A stretch of DNA of 64,000 nt from Betaproteobacteria bacterium HGW-Betaproteobacteria-9 (GTDB lineage: Bacteria > Pseudomonadota > Gammaproteobacteria > Burkholderiales > Burkholderiaceae_C), in the NCBI GenBank assembly GCA_002842215.1, contig PHCC01000014.1, positions 1 through 64,000 on the forward strand. Direction: 5' to 3'. Shown piece after piece: positions 18,688-26,513 of this stretch (positions are counted from its first letter, which is position 1; each line of letters begins with the position of its first letter). Made by a program: the position numbers and the translations under genes. Under the pieces are notes generated by a model. It was not told where the DNA came from, ran no database searches, and saw nothing but the letters and a program-made list of their open reading frames with translations.

Positions 18688-19494
18688 TCAAGCGCCGTGG
18701 CACTTTTTGTATTTTTTCCCGCTGCCGCAGGGGCAAGGGTCGTTGCGGCCGGGCTCGACCGCCTTGCGCACCGGGTCCACGCGCGGACCCAGGCTCTGCC
18801 AGATCTGGCGCAGGTCGTACACCGCCCAGATCGCCGCACCAAACGCATTCAGACGCTCGTCGCTCACGCTCGGCGGACCGTCTTCGCTGTGCATGCACAC
18901 CGTGGGTTCGTCGGTGTCGTCTTCGGTCAGGACCACGATCGCTTCCAGCGCGTCGTTGAGCATGGCCACGACTTCCTTGTCGCGCGGCTCGGCCCATTCT
19001 TCGGCCCAGTTTTCCACCACGAACATGAAGCCCAGCGCCCAGACCTGCGCAAACGCCGGCAGCTCCTGATCGCCGATTTCGGCGCGTTCCGCCTCGGGCA
19101 AACCGGCGACGGCGCCGCGCACGTCCATCACCTCAGGGTGGTAACTGCGTTCGTCCTCCAGCGTCTCCACGTTCGCCCCCAGCGCGCTGGCCACCTCGTT
19201 CCAGCGTCGTGTCCAGAGGGTCATGAAGCGCTCGAACTGCGCCGCGTCGGCGAAGTGCGTGTCACCTTCTTCACCAGAGGCCACACCCGGATCGCCTTCC
19301 CCAATGCCCAGCAGCACCGGCAGGTACTCGCTGGGCTTGATGAGGCGGCGCGTGCACAGCAGCGCGGCCATGGCGCCTTCGCAGAACTCCCACTGCGGCA
19401 CGTCTTCGCCGCGCGTGCGCAGGTCGTCCAGGATGGCGTCGAGCGCATCAAAGTCTTCATTGTCCATCGGCTGGGGCAGGGTTTCAGAGCTCAT
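18688..19494 (-). CDS. UPF0149/YecA family protein with C-terminal SEC-C zinc motif
   Basis: 268 aa. Residues about 10-215 match the YgfB/YecA (UPF0149) fold, with [19 protein letters not shown] and the [12 protein letters not shown] helix. The end [19 protein letters not shown] is the SEC-C zinc-binding motif (CxC...CH) found in SecA and YecA, which binds metal and contacts ribosomes or SecB-like partners. The start MSSETLPQP at 19494 was chosen; the longer upstream frame overlaps the next gene's promoter. Function is not established. Confidence 0.82.
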   Translation of the reverse strand: MSSETLPQPMDNEDFDALDAILDDLRTRGEDVPQWEFCEGAMAALLCTRRLIKPSEYLPVLLGIGEGDPGVASGEEGDTHFADAAQFERFMTLWTRRWNEVASALGANVETLEDERSYHPEVMDVRGAVAGLPEAERAEIGDQELPAFAQVWALGFMFVVENWAEEWAEPRDKEVVAMLNDALEAIVVLTEDDTDEPTVCMHSEDGPPSVSDERLNAFGAAIWAVYDLRQIWQSLGPRVDPVRKAVEPGRNDPCPCGSGKKYKKCHGA

Positions 19495-19558
19495 GTTGAA
19501 GCGGGGTCGGGTTTTATGATGCGGGCAGTGTAGCCCCTTGCCCCCTCTGAAAGCCCGC

Positions 19559-21178
19559 ATGCTCGACCGCCTCAACGCCCTCTACCCCGTGCGCTACACC
19601 GCGCTCGCGCTGTGCGTGCTGTGTGCCATCCTGAGCCTGTTCACGCTGGTGGGGTTCGGCATCGGCGGCTTCTGGTTCCTGCTGTTCTCCGGCCTCTCGG
19701 CGCTGGGCTGGTGGGACTTGCGGCAAACCAAAAGCTCGGTGCTGCGCAACTATCCGGTGATCGGCCACTTCCGGTTCATGCTGGAAAAAATCCGACCCGA
19801 GATCCGCCAGTATTTTCTGGAGAGCGACACCGAGGCCACGCCGTTTTCCCGCAGCCAGCGCAGCCTGGTCTATGCGCGCGCCAAGGGTGAGACCGACAAG
19901 CGCCCCTTTGGTACCCAGCGTGACGTGCGCGGTGACGGCCACGAGTGGCTCAACCACTCGCTCGCGCCCACCGAACTGCCCTCGCACGACTTCCGCCTCA
20001 CCATCGGCGGCCCGGCCTGCCAGCAACCCTACGAAGCCAGCGTGTTCAACATTTCGGCCATGAGCTTCGGCGCGCTCTCGGCCAACGCTATCCAGGCACT
20101 CAACGCGGGCGCCCAGCGCGGCCGCTTCGCGCACGACACCGGCGAAGGCTCCATCTCGGCCTGGCACCGGCTCAACGGCGGCGACCTGATCTGGGAGATC
20201 GGCTCAGGCTACTTCGGCTGCCGCGACGAAACCGGCCGCTTCAGCGAAGACAAATTCAAGGCCAACGCGCTCGAACCCCAGGTGAAGATGATCGAGGTCA
20301 AGCTCAGCCAGGGCGCCAAGCCGGGCCACGGCGGCGTGCTGCCCGGCCCCAAGGTCACGCCCGAGATCGCCGCCGCGCGCGGCGTGCCGGCGGGCATCGA
20401 CTGCGTCTCGCCCGCGGCGCACAGCGCTTTCGCCACCCCCATGGAGATGATGCAGTTCATCGCCCGGCTGCGCGAGCTCTCGGGCGGCAAACCCACCGGC
20501 TTCAAGCTCTGCATCGGCCACCCTTGGGAATGGTTTGCCATCGTGAAAGCCATGCTGGAGACCGGTATCACACCCGACTTCATCGTGGTCGACGGTGCCG
20601 AGGGCGGCACCGGCGCGGCGCCGCTGGAATTCACCGACCACGTGGGCGCGCCGCTGCAGGAAGGCCTGCGCCTGGTGCACAACACCCTGGTGGGTGTGAA
20701 CCTGCGCGACCGCATCAAGATCGGCGCCTCGGGCAAGATCGTCAGCGCCTTCGACATCGCGCGCGCCATCGCCATCGGCGCCGACTGGTGCAACAGCGCG
20801 CGTGGTTTCATGTTTGCGCTCGGCTGCATCCAGGCCCAGAGCTGCCACACCGGCCACTGCCCCACCGGCGTCTCCACACAAGACCCTATCCGGCAACAAG
20901 CGTTGGTGGTGCCCGACAAAGCGGTGCGCGTGTTCAACTTCCACCAGCAGACGCTCAAAGCCCTGCAGGAACTGGTGCAGGCCGCCGGCCTGCAACACCC
21001 CGGCGACATCACCGCGCAACACATCGTGCGCCGCGTGAACGAGAACGAAGTGCGCCTGCTCGCCAACCTGCTGCCCACCACCCAGCCCGGCGCCTTGCTC
21101 AACGGCCCGGACGGGCAGCACGCGGTGTTCACCACCTACTGGGCGCAGGCGCGCGCCGACCAGTTCGGTCTCGTCTGA
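19559..21178 (+). CDS. FMN-binding glutamate synthase family protein
   Basis: 539 aa. Two hydrophobic helices at residues 12-50 anchor it, then comes the glutamate-synthase alpha-subunit FMN barrel: [51 protein letters not shown], and the 3Fe-4S cysteines Cys423, Cys429 and Cys434. It lacks the amidotransferase domain of true GltB, so it is not a complete glutamate synthase; family members may be ferredoxin-linked oxidoreductases. The ATG at 19559 has GAAAG upstream. Confidence 0.88.
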   Translation: MLDRLNALYPVRYTALALCVLCAILSLFTLVGFGIGGFWFLLFSGLSALGWWDLRQTKSSVLRNYPVIGHFRFMLEKIRPEIRQYFLESDTEATPFSRSQRSLVYARAKGETDKRPFGTQRDVRGDGHEWLNHSLAPTELPSHDFRLTIGGPACQQPYEASVFNISAMSFGALSANAIQALNAGAQRGRFAHDTGEGSISAWHRLNGGDLIWEIGSGYFGCRDETGRFSEDKFKANALEPQVKMIEVKLSQGAKPGHGGVLPGPKVTPEIAAARGVPAGIDCVSPAAHSAFATPMEMMQFIARLRELSGGKPTGFKLCIGHPWEWFAIVKAMLETGITPDFIVVDGAEGGTGAAPLEFTDHVGAPLQEGLRLVHNTLVGVNLRDRIKIGASGKIVSAFDIARAIAIGADWCNSARGFMFALGCIQAQSCHTGHCPTGVSTQDPIRQQALVVPDKAVRVFNFHQQTLKALQELVQAAGLQHPGDITAQHIVRRVNENEVRLLANLLPTTQPGALLNGPDGQHAVFTTYWAQARADQFGLV

Positions 21179-21183
21179 ACGGC

Positions 21184-21531
21184 CTACCGTTGGCCGTACT
21201 GCACAGCCAGCGCCTCGGCCACGCGGCTGATCAAGTCCAGCGGCAACGCTTCATTCAGCGGAAACGACAGGTTTCCCTTGGGGCCCCGCAAGCGCGCTGT
21301 CTCGGCGATCAGCGCCGCATCTTCTGTCACCGGCGGATAGACGCCGATGTGCTTCTTGAACGCCGCAAAGTAGAAGAACACGCGCCGCTGCCGAAACGCC
21401 GGCATCTGGTAGCTGATGCAGCGCTGCGCGCCGGGCACGCGGCGTTCTACCTCGCGTTGGATGCGCTCCAGGCGCTCGCGCACCTCGGGCGCCAGGGTGG
21501 CGAAATACGCCTCGTGGGTGTCAAACGTCAT
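21184..21531 (-). CDS. DUF1801 (YdhG-like) family protein
   Basis: 115 aa. It has the compact DUF1801 pattern: LERIQREVERRVPGAQRCISYQMPAFRQ, YFAAFKKHIGVYPP and GNLSFPLNEALP. The fold is iron-chaperone/frataxin-like in some members, but no activity is established. Convergent with the glutamate-synthase-like gene, 5 bases between stops. Confidence 0.82.
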   Translation of the reverse strand: MTFDTHEAYFATLAPEVRERLERIQREVERRVPGAQRCISYQMPAFRQRRVFFYFAAFKKHIGVYPPVTEDAALIAETARLRGPKGNLSFPLNEALPLDLISRVAEALAVQYGQR

Positions 21532-21612
21532 GGGGCATCGCTGATGCGAGGTGGGTTGACTCCGTCCACCGTTGCCGAAAGAACGACTGAATGGACATGG
21601 GATTGCTTGGCC

Positions 21613-22044
21613 TCACAAGGTGTGCCACAAAGCAATGACGCCGTAGAGATGAACCAGCCCGATGACCAGACAGATGCCGGACGACACCCACCAAAACGTG
21701 GGCGAGTTCCCTGGAAAGGCGGGTTTCAGCCATGGGAACGCAAGGGCACGACCCAGGTAAACCGCGCAGATGGCAGGGAGCACCAGACCCGTGAACGGCA
21801 GGGCGCCAATCACCCCCGCGCCGCCCAACGCATACACCGCCCACACAGCGAGAACGCCCGAGATGAACAGCGTGACCAACGTGGGTTTGAACTTGCCAAC
21901 CTCGACGGCACGGGCCATCTTTTCGCCAGCGCCCATGAACCGGTAGGCCGGCGCCCCCAAGACGATACAAACGAGATGAGCGATCGCGGCCGCGGCGCTG
22001 AAGCCGGCGCCGAGGATGAGGGCTTGTGCGCCGGTGGTTGGCAT
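21613..22044 (-). CDS. Putative four-helix inner membrane protein
   Basis: 143 aa beginning MPTTGAQALILGAGF. Four hydrophobic segments are visible (about residues 5-27, 47-68, 70-92, 115-137) with short polar loops such as GAGEKMARAVEVGKFKP. I do not recognise a named family with certainty. The chosen ATG at 22044 drops a 41-residue basic extension without hydrophobic or family character. No obvious partner is nearby. Confidence 0.65.
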   Translation of the reverse strand: MPTTGAQALILGAGFSAAAAIAHLVCIVLGAPAYRFMGAGEKMARAVEVGKFKPTLVTLFISGVLAVWAVYALGGAGVIGALPFTGLVLPAICAVYLGRALAFPWLKPAFPGNSPTFWWVSSGICLVIGLVHLYGVIALWHTL

Positions 22045-22173
22045 GTGGGGCTTGTGTGAGACCGAACCTTTAACGTGTTGCGCCCGCGACGGCTTGGCCC
22101 TTGGGCGGCGGACGACATGATAGGCCGGGATACGACGCGAACCAACACCCATGCCATTGCAGGCCACATGGAC

Positions 22174-22512
22174 TCAGCATTTCACAGCGGTGAGGCCGGT
22201 GGGCGATGCTGCAGGGGCGTGGGCGGTGGTGACGAACACCACGGGCAGCCAGGCCTGGGCGTCCTCGGTGGCTTGGCGCTGCGGCTGGGGCATCTCCAGC
22301 AGCGCCCGGGCCTGGCTCATGCTCTCGCGCTTGGCGGCCGGCGCGAGCAGGCCGTAGTGGCGAATGCGCTTGAACCCTGAGGGCAGCACGAGTTGCAGCA
22401 AGCGGCCATTGAACTCGCTCCCTGCGATCTGCACCACGCGTTTGCCGCCTGTGGCGTTGGCGCGCAGGCGCAGACGGATCTCACAACGCTCGATGCCCGG
22501 CCTCGCTGCGGC
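22174..22512 (-). pseudogene. IS91-family transposase C-terminal remnant
   Basis: A minus-strand frame reading RLRLRANATGGKRVVQIAG then FNGRLLQLVLPSGFKRIRHYGLLAPAAKRE and MSQARALLEMP. The motif GFKRIRHYGLLAP is the C-terminal signature of IS91/IS801-type HUH transposases. The catalytic HUH and tyrosine regions are missing, there is no start codon in proper context, and the region is wedged against the next gene's stop. It is read as a decayed fragment of a past insertion. Confidence 0.7.
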
Positions 22513-22515
22513 AGA

Positions 22516-23370
22516 TCAGCCCGCCAGCGCGGCCTTCACCACCTCCGCCAGTGGCGTGGTCGGGCGGCCGATGAGCTGGCTGAGCTGGTGGCTGTCGTCG
22601 AACAGGGCGCCTTTCGAAGCGCCCACATCGGAGTTGGCCAGCAGCGCGGCGAAGCCTTCGGGCAGGCCCACCTGCACGAGCGCTGCTTTGTAGTCAGCCT
22701 CGGGCAGATCGTTGTAGACCACGGGTTTGCCGGACTGCTGGGCGATTTCTGTGGCGAGGTCGCTCAGGGTGTAAGCGGAGTCGCCCGCGAGTTCGTACAC
22801 CTTGCCGGCCTGGTCGTCCTTCGCGAGCACGGCGGCCGCAGCGGCGGCGTAGTCGGCCCGGGCGGCGGAGGCGATGCGGCCGTCTTTCGCGCTGCCCATG
22901 ACGGCGCCGTATTGCACGGCAGCACCGACGCTGCCGGTGTAGTTTTCGGTGTACCAGCCGTTGCGCAGCAGCACGAAGGGGATGCCCGAGGCGCGCAACA
23001 TGGCTTCGGTCTCTTTGTGTTCAGCGGCCAGGCCGAGCGGCGAGCTGTCGGCGTGCAGGATGCTGGTGTAGGCGAGCAGCTTCACGCCGGCTTTCTGGGC
23101 GGCGGCGATCACGGCGGCGTGTTGTGGGGCGCGCTGACCGACTTCGCTGGACGAGATGAGCAGCAGCTTGTCCACGCCCTGGAAGGCGGCTTCGAGCGTG
23201 GCGGGCTGGGCGTAGTCGGCCTGGCGCACCTGCATGCCGAGGGCGGCGAGGTCGGCGGCTTTCTCGGGGCTGCGCACGGCGGCGACGATCTGGCCGGCCG
23301 GCACGGTCTTGAGCAGGTTCTGGATGACGAGGCGGCCGAGCTGGCCGGTGGCGCCGGTGATGGCAATCAT
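22516..23370 (-). CDS. NmrA-type NAD(P)-dependent oxidoreductase (QorB-like)
   Basis: 284 aa atypical SDR. The Rossmann loop ITGATGQLGRLV is at residues 4-15, and PFVLLRNGWYTENY is typical of the QorB/NmrA group, which act as NADPH-dependent quinone reductases or as redox-sensing proteins. It is divergent from an HxlR regulator across an 89-bp gap with repeated GTAAGTAC, the common pairing in which HxlR-type proteins such as QorR or YodB control quinone or electrophile defence. Confidence 0.87.
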   Translation of the reverse strand: MIAITGATGQLGRLVIQNLLKTVPAGQIVAAVRSPEKAADLAALGMQVRQADYAQPATLEAAFQGVDKLLLISSSEVGQRAPQHAAVIAAAQKAGVKLLAYTSILHADSSPLGLAAEHKETEAMLRASGIPFVLLRNGWYTENYTGSVGAAVQYGAVMGSAKDGRIASAARADYAAAAAAVLAKDDQAGKVYELAGDSAYTLSDLATEIAQQSGKPVVYNDLPEADYKAALVQVGLPEGFAALLANSDVGASKGALFDDSHQLSQLIGRPTTPLAEVVKAALAG

Positions 23371-23430
23371 GGAAAAACTCCTTGTGTGGAAATGGTGAGG
23401 AGCGGAGAATACCGACCTAACAAACTTTTT

Positions 23431-23460
23431 GTAAGTACGTACATAAAGGTAAGTACCGTA
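23431..23460. promoter_or_regulatory. Direct repeat, candidate HxlR operator
   Basis: GTAAGTAC occurs at 23431-23438 and again at 23449-23456, 18 bp apart (nearly two helical turns), just before the HxlR gene ATG. HxlR-type regulators are known to bind paired sites in such divergent regions. The spacing places both on the same face of DNA. An AAAGG at 23446-23449 may be the ribosome binding site of the HxlR gene. Confidence 0.5.
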
Positions 23461-23927
23461 TGAATACCAACGAACCACTGCCCGGTGTCGAAGCCCCCCC
23501 CGCCATCGCCACGCTGATTTCGCGCGGCGAGCTGTTTGCGGCTGAGTGCCCTTCGCGCGCCGTGCTGCAGCACGTGACCAGTCGCTGGGGCGTGCTGGTG
23601 CTGGTGGCGCTGCTGGCGGGCACGCACCGCTTCAGCGACCTGCGCCGCAAGATCGGCGGTGTGAGCGAGAAGATGCTGGCGCAGACGCTGCAGTGGCTGG
23701 AGGGCGACGGCTTTGTGCTGCGCACGCAATACCCCGTCGTGCCGCCGCACGTCGAATACAGCCTCACGCCGATGGGCGTGGAGGTGGCGCGTCAGGTTGA
23801 AGGCCTGGCGGACTGGATCGAGGGCAACCTCGGCCGCATCCTGAGCGGGCGGCGCGAGCGGGCCGACGCGCTGTTGGCGGATCAGCCCAGGCCGGGCGTG
23901 CGCGCCGGTGTGCGGACGCCGGCATGA
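23460..23927 (+). CDS. HxlR-family transcriptional regulator
   Basis: 155 aa with the HxlR/MarR-like winged helix: CPSRAVLQHVTSRWGVLVLVALL, HRFSDLRRKIGGVSEKMLAQTLQWLEGDGFV and YSLTPMGVEV. A single Cys (in the AAECPSR segment) is at the position used for thiol-based quinone or aldehyde sensing in several HxlR proteins. Divergent from the NmrA oxidoreductase gene, its likely target, and overlapping the next small ORF by ATGA. Confidence 0.9.
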   Translation: MNTNEPLPGVEAPPAIATLISRGELFAAECPSRAVLQHVTSRWGVLVLVALLAGTHRFSDLRRKIGGVSEKMLAQTLQWLEGDGFVLRTQYPVVPPHVEYSLTPMGVEVARQVEGLADWIEGNLGRILSGRRERADALLADQPRPGVRAGVRTPA

Positions 23928-24178
23928 CGGCCCGCTCAACCGCCACCGGTCCGCTGAGCCTGCGGCCCGTGAACGATGGCGTTTTCGCGGTACTGAACGC
24001 TCAAGGCCTGCATGTGGGCAACCTGAAGCGCATCGGCGCGGTGTGGAAGTTCAAGGCCGTGGGCAGCACGGCGCAGGGCGAGACCGTGCCCGGCGGCGGG
24101 CCGCTGACGGAGCGGCACAACACGGTGTTTGAGCGGCCGGATGAGGCCGAGGTGAGCGCGGGCTTGCTGGCCGGCTGA
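23924..24178 (+). CDS. Conserved-looking 84-aa hypothetical protein
   Basis: 84 aa, start overlapping the HxlR stop in ATGA (23924-23927). The sequence has a repeated-strand look (LSLRPVNDGVFAVLNAQGLHVGNLKRIGAVWKFKAV) followed by a Gly/Pro loop and a NTVF end, suggesting a small beta-rich domain. I do not recognise a named family. Translational coupling to the regulator supports that it is real. Confidence 0.62.
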   Translation: MTARSTATGPLSLRPVNDGVFAVLNAQGLHVGNLKRIGAVWKFKAVGSTAQGETVPGGGPLTERHNTVFERPDEAEVSAGLLAG

Positions 24179-24187
24179 ATCTGCCGC

Positions 24188-24580
24188 TCAGGCCGTGGCG
24201 AAACGCCCGCGCAGGTAGCCGATGATCGCGGCCGAATCAACCAGCCACTGGCTCTGGCCGGCGGCGTCGGTGATCTTCAGACAGGGCACCTTGGTCGCTC
24301 CGCTGCCTTGTTGCAGTTCGGCGCGGTGGGTGGCGTTGTGCTGGGCGTCGCGCTGCTCGATGGGCAGCGAGAGGCGGCGCATTTCCTGCCGCACCTTAAT
24401 GCAGAACGGGCAGGTGCTGAACTGGTAGAGCGCGAGGTTCTGGCACTGCAGGTTGACCGTGGTTTGTGCTGCGGGCTCGCGCACCACGCCTTTCGGTTGG
24501 GTGAGGCGCTCTTTCAGCAGCATGAACGGGCCGAGCACGGTGCGCAGGGTTTTGAAGAAGGCGCGGATGACGGGTTTCAT
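24188..24580 (-). CDS. Glutaredoxin-like thiol protein
   Basis: 130 aa. An N-terminal amphipathic or membrane-skimming region (residues 5-25) precedes a glutaredoxin/GST-N fold with active site CPFC at 57-60, cis-Pro in TKVPCL and a DSAAIIGYL helix. It would reduce disulfides with glutathione, or bind glutathione. The ATG overlaps the stop of the PIN-domain gene (ATGA at 24580-24577), making it the last of three overlapping genes. Confidence 0.82.
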   Translation of the reverse strand: MKPVIRAFFKTLRTVLGPFMLLKERLTQPKGVVREPAAQTTVNLQCQNLALYQFSTCPFCIKVRQEMRRLSLPIEQRDAQHNATHRAELQQGSGATKVPCLKITDAAGQSQWLVDSAAIIGYLRGRFATA

Positions 24581-25035
24581 GCGGAAATCTCGGTGGTGAG
24601 GGGTGGGTTGATCTGCAACCGGGGGCGGCTCACGCTCACGCCCAGCGTCGCCAGCCGCTTGGCCATGCAGAGCACGGCCTTGTCTTTGCTGAGCAGCGTG
24701 GCGCGGTGGGCGACGGCGAGGTCGATGAACTGCTGGTCGTCGCGGTCTTTGCAGGTGTAGGGCGCTTTGGGCGCCAGGTCCACGATCTGCGCCCGCGCGT
24801 CGAAGGCAGCGAGCACGGTGTCGGCCACCAGCTCGCGGGCCGCCATGCGCTTCTGCACCTGCGGGTACGCAAGCACACGGCGCAATTCTTCGCGCATCAC
24901 CGCCGTGGCCAGCCAGCGGCTCTGCGGGTCGGCCAGGGCCGCGCGCAGCGGCCCCGTGGCCGGGTCTTCGTAGACAAACAGGTCGAGCACGACGTTGGTG
25001 TCGAGCACCAGCGTCACCGGATCCGTTCTGCTCAT
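24577..25035 (-). CDS. PIN-domain protein (COG1569-type putative ribonuclease)
   Basis: 152 aa. VLDTNVVLDLF near the N-terminus, EELRRVLAYPQVQ and CKDRDDQQFIDLAVAHRATLLSKDK in the C-terminal half carry the acidic residues (Asp12, the Glu of EEL, Asp pair of DRDDQ) that bind Mg in PIN nucleases. Such proteins are often labelled toxins, but no antitoxin-like gene is adjacent. It overlaps rlmL upstream and the glutaredoxin gene downstream, each by ATGA. A chromosomal RNA-processing role is possible. Confidence 0.82.
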   Translation of the reverse strand: MSRTDPVTLVLDTNVVLDLFVYEDPATGPLRAALADPQSRWLATAVMREELRRVLAYPQVQKRMAARELVADTVLAAFDARAQIVDLAPKAPYTCKDRDDQQFIDLAVAHRATLLSKDKAVLCMAKRLATLGVSVSRPRLQINPPLTTEISA

Positions 25036-26366
25036 GCCGCGGGCGGAGTGGCGTCTGGGGCACGCCTTGCGGTGAGATCAAAGCGGAACAGCCGGCATTC
25101 GATCGGGCCGTTCCACAGCGGCACGCGGCGCGATTCCTTGAAGCGCATCTTGCCGGGCAGCTTGAGGTCGGGCGTGAGCAGCCAGGCGCTCCAGCCGGCA
25201 TAGTGGCTTTTCCAGTGGGCGGCGAGCTGCAGGAAGAACTCGCTGCCGTCGCCACCGTCGGCCATTTGCGCGCTCTCACGGCCCAGGCCCGGCGCGGGTG
25301 GCGCGGCCTTGCCGGCGGTGAAGGTGCGGGGGGCGCGCGGCTCCATGCGCATCGCGCGGGCGCTGGCATTTTCACCGGCCACGCCAGCCGCCGCGATGCG
25401 CTCGCCGTAGGGCGGGTTGAGCAGCATCACCCCGGGCTTCTGCGTGGGCGGCAAACGTTGCAGCGCATCGCCACCGCGCAGCTCGATGGCGTGGGCCACG
25501 CCGGCGCGTTCGGCGTTGCGTTGGGCGAAGTCGACCATGCGGAAGGCCACGTCGCTGCCGAAGACAATGGGCGCGTGGCCCTCGGGCCAGTCGCGCATGT
25601 CGCGTTCAGCGTCGTCCTGGATGGCGGTCCACACGTGGGGTTGAAAGGGCACCAGCTTTTCAAAACCGAAGCGGCGCAGGATGCCCGGCGGGATGCGCAG
25701 CGCGATCTGGGCGGCCTCGATCACCACGGTGCCGCTGCCGCAGCAGGGGTCGTACAACGGGGTGATGTCGTCCAGCGATTCGGCCTCGCCGCCGTTCCAG
25801 CCGGTGGCGGCGATCATGGCCGCGGCCAGGGTTTCCTTCAGCGGCGCGTCGCCCTTGTCTTCGCGCCAGCCGCGTTTGAACAGCGGTTCGCCCGAGGTGT
25901 CGATGTAGAGCGTGAGCTCGTCGGTGGTCAGGTGGGCGTAGATGCGCACGTCGGGCCAGGTGGTGTCCACGCTGGGGCGCTCGCCGCGTTTGTCGCGGAA
26001 GCGGTCGCAGATGGCGTCCTTGATCTTGAGCGCGGCAAAGTTGAGGCTGGTGAGCGGGCTGTGCTGCGCGGTGATCTCGACCTTGATGGTCTGCTGCGGC
26101 GTGAACCAGATTTCCCAGGCGATCTCGCCGGCCGCGTTGTACAGGTCCTGCTCGCTGCGGTAGCCGCCGTGCCACAGCTGCACCAATACCCGTTGAGAGA
26201 GCCGGCTGTGCAGGTTCAGGCGCATGGCGTCGCGCCACGAGGCCTTGACGCCCACACCACCGCGTGCCTTGAAGGCCAGTGGTTCGTTGGTGATGCGTTG
26301 CACCTCATCGGCCAGCATGTCCTCCACGCCAGCGGCGCAGGGGAGGAAAAGTTTGAGTTGGTTCAC
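25032..26366 (-). CDS. rlmL: THUMP-domain class I RNA methyltransferase (RlmL/RlmKL N-terminal type)
   Basis: 444 aa. An N-terminal ferredoxin-like/THUMP region (LKLFLPCAAGVEDMLADEV to LTLYIDTSG) is followed by a Rossmann methyltransferase with DPCCGSGTVVIEAA and the catalytic NPPYGERI motif, as in the m2G2445-type 23S rRNA methylases. An insertion of about 40 Ala/Pro/Gly-rich residues follows NPPYGERI. It is shorter than the bifunctional E. coli RlmKL. The start is taken as GTG at 26366 (VNQLKLF); the frame remains open to 26435, so the start is uncertain. Confidence 0.87.
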   Translation of the reverse strand: MNQLKLFLPCAAGVEDMLADEVQRITNEPLAFKARGGVGVKASWRDAMRLNLHSRLSQRVLVQLWHGGYRSEQDLYNAAGEIAWEIWFTPQQTIKVEITAQHSPLTSLNFAALKIKDAICDRFRDKRGERPSVDTTWPDVRIYAHLTTDELTLYIDTSGEPLFKRGWREDKGDAPLKETLAAAMIAATGWNGGEAESLDDITPLYDPCCGSGTVVIEAAQIALRIPPGILRRFGFEKLVPFQPHVWTAIQDDAERDMRDWPEGHAPIVFGSDVAFRMVDFAQRNAERAGVAHAIELRGGDALQRLPPTQKPGVMLLNPPYGERIAAAGVAGENASARAMRMEPRAPRTFTAGKAAPPAPGLGRESAQMADGGDGSEFFLQLAAHWKSHYAGWSAWLLTPDLKLPGKMRFKESRRVPLWNGPIECRLFRFDLTARRAPDATPPAA

Positions 26367-26426
26367 GGCATGTACTGAAGGTATTGAGCGCGGGTGCGTC
26401 CGCAGGTGGCGACTACGCGGCCCAGC

Positions 26427-26512
26427 TTCCAGCACGCACCACGGAACCGGCTTTGCCGGGCCGCGGGTGCGGCCCCCCTGGAGGGGGGAGACGCGAAGCG
26501 GCGCAGGGGGTG
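26427..26512 (-). repeat. GC-rich intergenic repeat, copy 2
   Basis: On the minus strand it begins right after the rpoN stop: CCCCCTGCGCCGC, then TCCCCCCTCCAGGGGGG, CCCGGCAAAGCCGG and GTGCTGGAAG. Module order and orientation relative to the upstream gene match copy 1. Confidence 0.75.
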
Positions 26513-26513
26513 T

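Noticed and set aside
21613..22167. A longer start for the four-helix membrane protein
   Set aside because: The extra 41 residues are basic and low in similarity to any membrane protein start; the ATG at 22044 gives a normal N-terminus.
24577..25035. A toxin-antitoxin system
   Set aside because: No small DNA-binding or antitoxin-like ORF lies beside the PIN gene; both neighbours are enzymes.
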